DNA from: Trichobilharzia szidati | Lineage: Eukaryota; Platyhelminthes; Trematoda; Strigeidida; Schistosomatidae | Assembly (NCBI GenBank): GCA_944472155.2 | Contig: OX235273.1 | Location: 80,470,793-80,534,792 of the forward strand | DNA: 64,000 nucleotides | Direction of reading: 5' to 3' | Shown here: one piece after another, positions 56,746 to 64,000 of the stretch | Numbering within the stretch: position 1 is the first letter of the stretch | How the letters are laid out: each line of letters begins with the position of its first letter | Made by a program: the position numbers and the translations under genes | Notes under the pieces: generated by a model | Database searches by the model: none | What the model saw: only the letters and a program-made list of their open reading frames with translations | What the model was told of the DNA's origin: nothing

Positions 56746-56996
56746 TTGAAGTAATCGACCAAAATCCAGTATGTGCTTGAAACAATTTATTTGTAATTTA
56801 ACCACCTAATTTTCAAGAATACCCACAATCAAAAAAGTAAATGATGTCACGAAGATACTGATATTCTTGATTTGCAAATGTGCACATATAAATAGAATAT
56901 CTTAGAATTTATATACAAAACCACTAATGAGAATCGCTTGGGTAATTTTTTGGCTGATTAGGAAATGTTTCTTATCTGTTTACCATTAATGGTATT

Positions 56997-57420
56997 ATTA
57001 TTCCTTGGGGTTCCGAGCAGAACATAGGAATTCAAAAGCACATCTCCACCTTGTCCTATACCCTACAGCCCTCTTCAATCGGTCCCATGATTGTTCATAG
57101 TCTCTCATCTGCTCCACACACAATAGCCCCCTCCCCCGTATTGCCACCTTCGGACTTAAACCCAAGTTGTCGTTTCAAATTCATTTTCCATTCGAGCAAT
57201 GGCACAGTGACATGCGAAGTGATCCAACGCCCTCATCAGCGTGTGTCCAGTCCACCTCCGGTTCCTTAAGCATATTTCTTACGCAATAGGCTCTTCATTC
57301 ACTCGTTCACAGAGTTTATTCTTGCTATTTCTTTATAGCCAGTCATCTGATCTTCTGTATGGGCTAGAGAAGGCAGTTTTTAATAAAAGTTGGCAATAGT
57401 CTGTTACAAATGCTCTGTTT
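56997..57420 (-). mobile_element. RTE-2 LINE, old 3' fragment
   Basis: Starts near GAACATAGGAATTC after (ATT)n; the C-terminal region is recognisable against other RTE-2 copies but diverged. Confidence 0.65.
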
Positions 57421-58155
57421 GTATATACAACTGATAAATCTCATCAGTATCATTCGCCACAGTGCTTTTAAGTCAGTCAGTGTACTAGACTAGCTAAAGC
57501 ACACTGCGCTTAGTAAGCCTGGTATAATGTAACACATTAAAATTACAACCATTACCTTGTAAATGTGACAAATGTGACAAATCATACTTCCTTTTTAGCA
57601 TAACTAATTAAACGGATTTTGCCAAGGCCAAATCAGCACGAAATATCAATCAATTTCATACATATATATAAAAGTCTTATTACTACAAGAAAAGAATAGA
57701 AAACAGTGTGTGACGTAATTCAAAAGGTATTTGATAAGCACATGACAAGCCTAGATGTATTGAAAAAATTGTTTTTTATTAAGAAAAACTTTTTCGTCAA
57801 GTGAAGCTATTTTTTGCAATCAAACGATTTATTTATTTTTTTATTTACAAGGAAGTGAATTCGAAGGTCTCACTAATTTTGTTGGGCGTGTCTTTTTGTA
57901 TATTTTTTTTTATTGAAATGCATCACATTTTCAGTAAAATTTTTAATTTCAACCAGAGTTTAACTTTAATAATTGACTTACCTTACTCAAAATATCAATA
58001 AAAGTATAATTAATTTAAACATTCATTCACTTATTATTACGTAATGCAGTTTTTGTTGTTGTTTACATACTGCAGTCGTTTTATTTTTGTTTAATTTATA
58101 ACAAATTTAACGAGATTTTTTCTTACAATAGTGAATTTATATATTAATGACAATT
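57421..58155. other. No assignable feature
   Basis: Very AT-rich. A 66-codon hydrophobic frame at 57,801-58,001 is probably a composition artefact. Confidence 0.35.
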
Positions 58156-58255
58156 TAATGTTGCTGAAGAGTCCCAAGTCGGGACGAAGCCTCTCTAAAA
58201 AGGTTATTGATTATCAATCGTCTTGTAAGTGATATCAGTTTGTGACAGAATCTGC
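58156..58255 (+). mobile_element. SINE-A 3' fragment
   Basis: GTTGCTGAAGAGTCCC, then GGGACGAAG: a hammerhead remnant plus tail; no tRNA head. Confidence 0.5.
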
Positions 58256-58264
58256 AGTGAAGTC

Positions 58265-58795
58265 AATTCATAGCCTCACAAAACCCAAGGATTTTTTATT
58301 CTTCATTGCTAGATTCAGGCTTTGAAGTCCTATTGTCACAACAGAAGACAAGGGCAAGGCAACAGATCGTTTATTGAGGAAAATCAACACATATTTATCG
58401 ATTTTAATGTACATCATTGTAGATTATTGTTAGTAGACAATACAGTCTTTTCATTGGTTTTTTCTCACAGAAAGTTAACCTTGCATCTCTTTGTGGCTGT
58501 GTCATATCATCCATATGCTAAGTGTATCCGCCTACGCAAAGCCTTTGTTATCATTTTCTCACCACAAATATTGGGGACATAGACATTGACGTCAATTACT
58601 GTCTACCAACTTTGGCTAGCAGCCAGCTCTCACCACACTATTAGTGATGGTTAGGTTGCAGGCACACGCCCAACCTTCTGCCTTTTGTTGGCTTACAACC
58701 AGCTGGATGAACTTTAGGAGTGTGTTGGTCAGGAATTCAGCCCAGACCTCCTAGGCATTAGCTGTCAGGCATTTTATTACTGAACTACCGAGGTA
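58265..58795 (-). mobile_element. SINE-B, old, split by a solo LTR
   Basis: Tail side 58,265-58,333 and body/head side 58,638-58,795 (CACGCCCAACCTTC) surround the LTR-1 copy. Head boxes are eroded. Confidence 0.55.
58334..58637 (-). mobile_element. LTR-1 solo LTR with CTAT target duplication
   Basis: 304 bp, minus strand, beginning TGTGGTGAGAGCTGG and ending CTTCTGTTGTGACA. CTAT occurs at 58,330-58,333 and 58,638-58,641. It shares the TATA-like and AATAAA region with the copy at 53,380-53,662. Confidence 0.88.
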
Positions 58796-58984
58796 ATGGA
58801 TTTAGAATAGCACAACTACCGATTGTTCGTTTATGTAACCTATGGACTATATTTTATCTGTAACTATTTGCCTGACATTTTGTTAACTTTAGTTTTAACT
58901 TGTTGTCAACAGTAAACGGTTGGAGAGAATTCGTCAAAATAAAATAAGAAATTGCTGTTACTTATAATTTTAATTTGCTTTGCT

Positions 58985-60360
58985 ACAGACACAACTAAGT
59001 TCTGCTATCAATGGAACAACCTACTATCGCTGATATGTTGATGACACATTTGTTGTTTGCAACGACATGGATCACGCATCGGCATTAAATGATCGCCTAA
59101 ATGAGATCCATCCAAATATTAAATTCACCATGGAATATGAACACAAAAATGAGTTCAATTTCCTGGATCTAAATGTAAAAAGAACAAACGAAGGCATGGA
59201 TGAAAAGTCCATCTATAGAAAAGAAACCTGGACTGGACAATATCTTCACTATAACAGCTTTTGTCCCATAGGCTATAAACGTGGATTAGTGAGATCTTTG
59301 TACGACAGAGCCAGGAAGCTATGTTCACCAAACAAAGTCGAAGAAGAATTAGATTTCGTCGAGAAATGCCTGAGGGAAAATGGATACCCTAAAGGATTTA
59401 TACAGAAATATAGCAGAGAAAAAGATTAGAAAGAAAAACACCCAACTGTAGAAAAGAAGAAAATGTTTATTTGTCTCCCATTCAAAGGAGATGCAATGTC
59501 ACAAAAGATTGACAGATGACTGAAAGGAGCAATAAATAGAAGCTTCCCGGCAGCAAAACTCATAACAGTATAAAACACCACTCCTTCTATAATCCACTCG
59601 AAACTGGATAAATACCCTACTCATGTCACCTCAAACTGCGTTTATGAATTTACGTGCACTTGCGGGAGCAAGTACATTGGAAGGACAGAAAGAAGGGCTT
59701 CTATCCGGTTTTCTGAACATATTCCAAAACAATTGTGCCTGAAAGGAGGCAAATATTCTCAGAGTGCAATTACCAGACATATTGTTGATACCGGACATCT
59801 CGTAGAGATTTCTAAGTCCTTCAAAATATTAAATAGACAAAGGACAGCAAATTTACTACGATTTGCCGAAGCGGTGGCAATCAAACGATTCAAACCAGAC
59901 TTATGCATACAGAAAGAGAGTGTGATAAACTTCTCACTCCCTTGGTAACTGGATTTTGATCTAGATTATATTAATTAGTCATCTAATTCAGTGGTGTCAA
60001 CTCACTGAGCGAATCTCAATCTTATAAACTGTAACCGCTTTTGTTTTTTAAGTTGCTATGTGAACCTACAAGCTAACACTGTTTCTGTTAATCAATTTTT
60101 CTGTTTTCCTTCCCCCTCTTCTCAACTTTGAAAGTGTATAAATTGATGATGATAACTTAGACTAAAAATTGTAATGCTTTCATTCTTTTTTGGATGCGTC
60201 AATTTTATCTCTTCTCTACTGCTCCTCAAACATTAAAGTATGTTATTATCATTTATATAATCATTGTAATTTCAGGTAGTCTGCAGCTGACGAGAACCTG
60301 TGAAATAGAATGATATCAATTTATACTGCAAAATTTCATCTTCCTTTCTTTATCGAAATT
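58985..60360 (+). mobile_element. Penelope-like element PLE-1, 5'-truncated
   Basis: RT from the catalytic YVDDTFVVCNDMD onward (about 59,030-59,429, with IKFTMEYEHKNEFNFLDL and YRKETWTGQYLHY), a linker with frameshifts, and the GIY-YIG region (FTCTCGSKYIGRTERR near 59,660) to LPW at 59,945. A TGA sits just before YVDD near 59,031. The 3' UTR leads to the terminal repeat with a hammerhead-like motif at 60,283-60,329. Confidence 0.85.
60283..60329 (+). ncRNA. Hammerhead-like motif, PLE-1
   Basis: GCAG, CTGACGA, GAACCTGT, GAAA, a 20-nt near-self-complementary helix III around GATATC, CTGC. All invariant core bases are present; helix II is minimal. The loop and helix III differ from the copy at 32,582-32,631 while the frame is kept. 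Confidence 0.48.
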
Positions 60361-61245
60361 TGTTGTTTGTCTTTTTAAAGTCTTAGAACAAGTAACATGA
60401 CAAAGGAATATCTGAAAATCAATTAGACTGAAAACTGCTCATAAAGTCTATCTAAGGAAGCACAATAGATTTTTGTTTAAGCCTACTTAACTTTTTTTAA
60501 CGCTTATTTCAATTTATTATGGTAAATTTCATCATCATCAATCCGATTCTGTTAGAATCTCATCAGCTTATGTGTTTTATGAAGCGTAAAATACAAGTAG
60601 CAAATTTCCACTTAATTCGTGTTATAAAACAAGTTTGAAATGAAGTTTTCAAAAGGACTTTTTACTGCCATATATTTTACATAAAGGAAATCTAGGCTTA
60701 CGAATATATTTTGTGATGGATTCTCAACAGTTAAATGAAAAAAACTGTATGCATATTCTCAACAACAAAAATTGTAAGAAAAAGAAATGAATTTTTCAAC
60801 GTAGAATTATTCAGAAAAGTGTAGTATTCCTTGTTGACATATGTAAATGAACGTGAACATTGAACGCTTGTTTATTGGAACTGGTAGCCATTGGCGGGCA
60901 ACTCGAAGGCGCGAATGATTTTAATCGTGTACAAGTTGGAAGAAAACGAAGGAATACGAATAAAAAAGTACAGTACATTCCTTGTAAAACATTTGTTTAT
61001 AGACTTTTGTACGATAAAGATTTTAACTGTCGAACAATACAATTTCTTTCTTACAAATCCTTGTGTTTAAGAGTTAAAGTAATTATCGATTCGGAGCGTC
61101 TTTGCGAATAATAGGAACTTAGGGTCAAGATCCTTGACAACATACTTCATAAGAACACTACCCGGTTCGCTTTAATGAAAGATGAGCATAGAACGACGAA
61201 GTCTTCAGTTTGTAAAATACATTTTGGAACCAGGTCATTCAACCG
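60361..61245. other. No assignable feature
   Basis: AT-rich. An 83-codon plus frame at 60,860-61,111 has no recognised motif. Confidence 0.35.
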
Positions 61246-61249
61246 CAGG

Positions 61250-62560
61250 AGATTTATAATTTGAAGTTATCTACAGGACCAAATTCAATAAAATTCACTC
61301 TTGAAATGGAAAACAATTCAAAAATTCCGTCTCTTGATGTGGAACTAACAAGAAGAACTGATGGGAGCCTAAGAAGATCGATCCATAGAAAACCTACTTG
61401 GAATGGTCAACTAACAAGCTTCTACAGCTGGGTACCAATTCAACAAAAACGAAATTTAATTAAATCACTTGCCGACTTTCTGGAAACAGAATTAGATATT
61501 CTAAGAGACATTTTCATCCAAAATGGATACGCAATAAGATTCATCGACAAAAATATCAAACCAAGAATTCGGAGAAACGAAACTTTAACTGCGTAAAGAA
61601 AGAAACTCTACATGATCTTTTATTTTAAGGGAGATTTAGCTAGCGATATTCTCAAGAGAAGGATCACATCATCTCTGAGAAGAACATTCTTTGCAGCAAC
61701 GCTAAGAATAGTGTTCTCCAGTCGCCTACTGATCTGCAGAAGGCTTAAGGACAAGATCCCGCATCTGACCAATTCTATGTGCATATATCAGTTCACCTGC
61801 TGCTGTGGAGCCAGGTACATCAGTCGTTCGACGCGCACCCTGTCCAAGAGGATTCGAGAACACTATCCAGCATGGTTGCGAAAAGGCGATAGTGGTGCAA
61901 TAAGGAGTGCAATAATTGAACACCTGCTTAACACTGATCATTCCATTTCAACAAACGCCTCCTTCAAAGTAATCTACAAAGTCAAGAATAGCCTATCAAA
62001 GGCAATACGATTTCTCCTTCTTTGTATCGCTGAAGCTCTGGCCATTCACATACAAAATCCGGAGCTGTACATACAAAAGAGGATTACTCAACCACTTCTA
62101 CTGTCTTGATAACAACTTTTTTGATTTGATTTTTTTTGATTTTGATGACTTAATTTTGTTTCTTTGCCTGTTCTTTAATTGCTTATAATTCTTGTATTCA
62201 TTTAGAACTCCTACGTAATTTCGTATTATCTACTTTGTTCCTATGTGCATCCTGAGTAAAACTCACTCATCAAACTATTCATATTATTACATAACTTCTT
62301 TTAACAACTGTTTGTGACAACTCATCACCTTTGTTACTACCCTAATTTCACTAACACCTCATTTTCTTGACTGATTTTGTATTACGTAACTCCAATTACC
62401 AATCTTCACCTGTTTAGTTAAAATAACTATAACCAACTGTATTTTTGTTTGACAAACTTAATGTACACACGCATACATACAAAATAACACACATATATAT
62501 TTGCGATTGTACAGCTAAGAAAATGAATTCGCCGAAAAGAGACTGTTCGCTGATCTACGT
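61250..62560 (+). mobile_element. Penelope-like element PLE-3, 5'-truncated
   Basis: 61,261-61,596 encodes the end of the RT (SIKFTLEMENNSKIPSLDVE, HRKPTWNGQLTSFYSW). 61,612-62,109 encodes the endonuclease part: FTCCCGARYISRSTRTLSKR, REHYPAWL and AEALAIHIQNPELYIQKR. YIGR is changed to YISR. One stop separates the two frames. The 3' UTR ends near 62,500-62,560 in a decayed hammerhead-like motif (GCCGAAAAGAG). Confidence 0.85.
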
Positions 62561-62989
62561 GTTTTGTTTTCAAATCCAATCACTCCGTAAGCTTACTTTT
62601 TCTCCACTTATGCATAACCAAAGCTCCAGCAGCTATACATGGACAGAAACCTAAATCATGTATTCAAAAAAGGTTTTGTTAAAACCCTATTCTTTACCTT
62701 GGTTATAGTTATGTTCTTTTATTTTATTTATATATATTTTACCACTTTAGTTCATTCCATTTCACTTCACCCGTCATCGTCTTTGCTGTTATCAACATCA
62801 CACTGTTAATTTTATCTAGACGAAACTTGACCTACTAACTTTAAAATCATTGTGTCAGTTCACTTAATTAAAAATCTTTATAAGTTTTATCCCTCATCCA
62901 CTTCAACTCAACCCTCTTAGTACATCATTTTATTTATCTGAATTCTTATCATATGTACAACATTGACTGAGCAATTTCTAGTGCCACTT
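62561..62989. other. No assignable feature
   Basis: AT-rich; nothing recognised. Confidence 0.35.
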
Positions 62990-63440
62990 AATGCCTAATA
63001 ATGATACACAATCAGTTTGAAAGATGACAAAGTCTGAATGTATCTAAGCCACTGAGAACGAGTTTTTGAATTACGTCACCAACAGTCTCCAAGTATTGAT
63101 TCTTACCTTTCCAACTATCCTAGCCACTATGTATACATCTTCTTACGTGACTAGAACCGAAAGAAAAGGATCTCATGGGTCACTGTTATGTCTTGATCTG
63201 ACTCCATCCACCCTTCCTAACTCTTTTTTTCAGTCTGATGCTGGATCAGCTAACACTACCTTTCAAGGAAAGTGACTGTTTAGCACGACTGACTCACTGC
63301 AACCTCACAACCTTGCTAACAGACGTTTCCTTCCTGTCTAAACACTAGGCCCATCCTCATTGTTATTGACCACATTATACCACCTAATGCGAGAGATTGA
63401 ACAAAGACAATTATGACCCAGATAAAAGCACTGCATTCAC
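62990..63440 (-). mobile_element. RTE-1 LINE, old 3' fragment
   Basis: GTCTGAATGTATCTAAGCCA, the ATCAGCTAACA block and CACATTATACCACCTAA place it in the RTE-1 C-terminal region and 3' UTR. Strongly diverged. Confidence 0.65.
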
Positions 63441-64000
63441 CGTGTTTGTTATGTACCATATCTCTGAAATCTGAAAACACAACCTTTATATATATCACAG
63501 AAGGGTGTGAAGACTTTAAAGGTCGAAACACAAGTTGAGCATCAATGAAGATAAAGCTTTTGGGAATGCTGTTGAAATTATGAAGAAGAATTCATCGCTA
63601 AATTGATCATATGTTATAGACGGATGAAAGTAAGAAGTTGCTTTTCCAATAAATACGTGCTATGAAAGTGTTTCAGCTGTATCCTACAAACTGAATGTGC
63701 TTTCATACAACCAGTTCCCTTTATAAGTTTGAAGAGAGAAAGAACGAATATGTTTGCAGGATAATACGAGCTCATTTTATTTCGTTTCAAAAAAGTTTTG
63801 GAACATACTTTTTTTCATAATTACTTGGAGTTATAGATAGAAGGTATAAGGAACATAATTCCAGAATTTGATGTAGGTAGACAGATTATTCGATGTCAAA
63901 AAACAACTAATTATATATAGTGGAATTAGATAAGAGGGGTTAGAGTTCAGATTTCTATTGGAAAACACAGATTGGTTAGAGGCATATTACAGGGTCAGGG
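63441..64000. other. No assignable feature
   Basis: AT-rich to the window end; nothing recognised. Confidence 0.35.

Overview
Organism. The window looks like nuclear DNA of a blood fluke (Schistosoma or a close schistosomatid). It is AT-rich and eukaryotic. A PP1 phosphatase gene carries five introns of 34-47 bp. Tiny introns, hammerhead-bearing tRNA-derived SINEs (SM-alpha type), RTE and CR1 LINEs and many Penelope-like elements (PLEs) together point to this group. The species is not decided. Family labels used here (RTE-1, RTE-2, SINE-A to SINE-D, PLE-1 to PLE-4, LTR-1, LTR-2) are mine. Layout. 1-5.2 kb: an inverted duplication (180-555 against 2598-3000) around a possible secreted or membrane-protein gene, plus a 270-bp hairpin. 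5.57-6.06 kb: a foldback hammerhead SINE. 6.98-8.15 kb: a complete six-exon PP1 catalytic subunit gene. 9.9-11.9 kb: the phase-compatible 3' exons of an unidentified gene on the same strand. From about 13.8 kb to the end the window is almost all transposable elements, often nested, with short unassigned gaps. Only scattered short ORFs (about 34.4, 35.8 and 52.4 kb) hint at host exons there. Elements. RTE-1 has one near-full-length copy (17,859-21,620, with at least three lesions) and about nine fragments. RTE-2 has one long degenerate copy (44.67-47.82 kb) and several 3' fragments. There is one CR1/Jockey-type LINE, about eight Penelope-like copies in four sequence groups, two solo-LTR types, and four tRNA-headed SINE groups. 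SINE-A carries a hammerhead ribozyme. SINE-B joins a tRNA head to sequence from both ends of RTE-2. SINE-C joins the same head to what looks like a CR1 3' end. SINE-D is separate, with a perfect 16-bp target duplication. How the parts relate. The SINEs have no proteins and probably borrow the machinery of the LINEs here; shared tails tie SINE-B to RTE-2 and SINE-C to CR1. Several SINE-A insertions are foldbacks or concatemers inside one target-site duplication, suggesting multimeric ribozyme RNAs as templates. Three Penelope groups also have hammerhead-like folds in their terminal repeats, with a self-complementary helix III and compensatory changes between copies. Limits: nothing was aligned or folded by computer. 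Boundaries not fixed by target duplications are good to about 10-50 bp.
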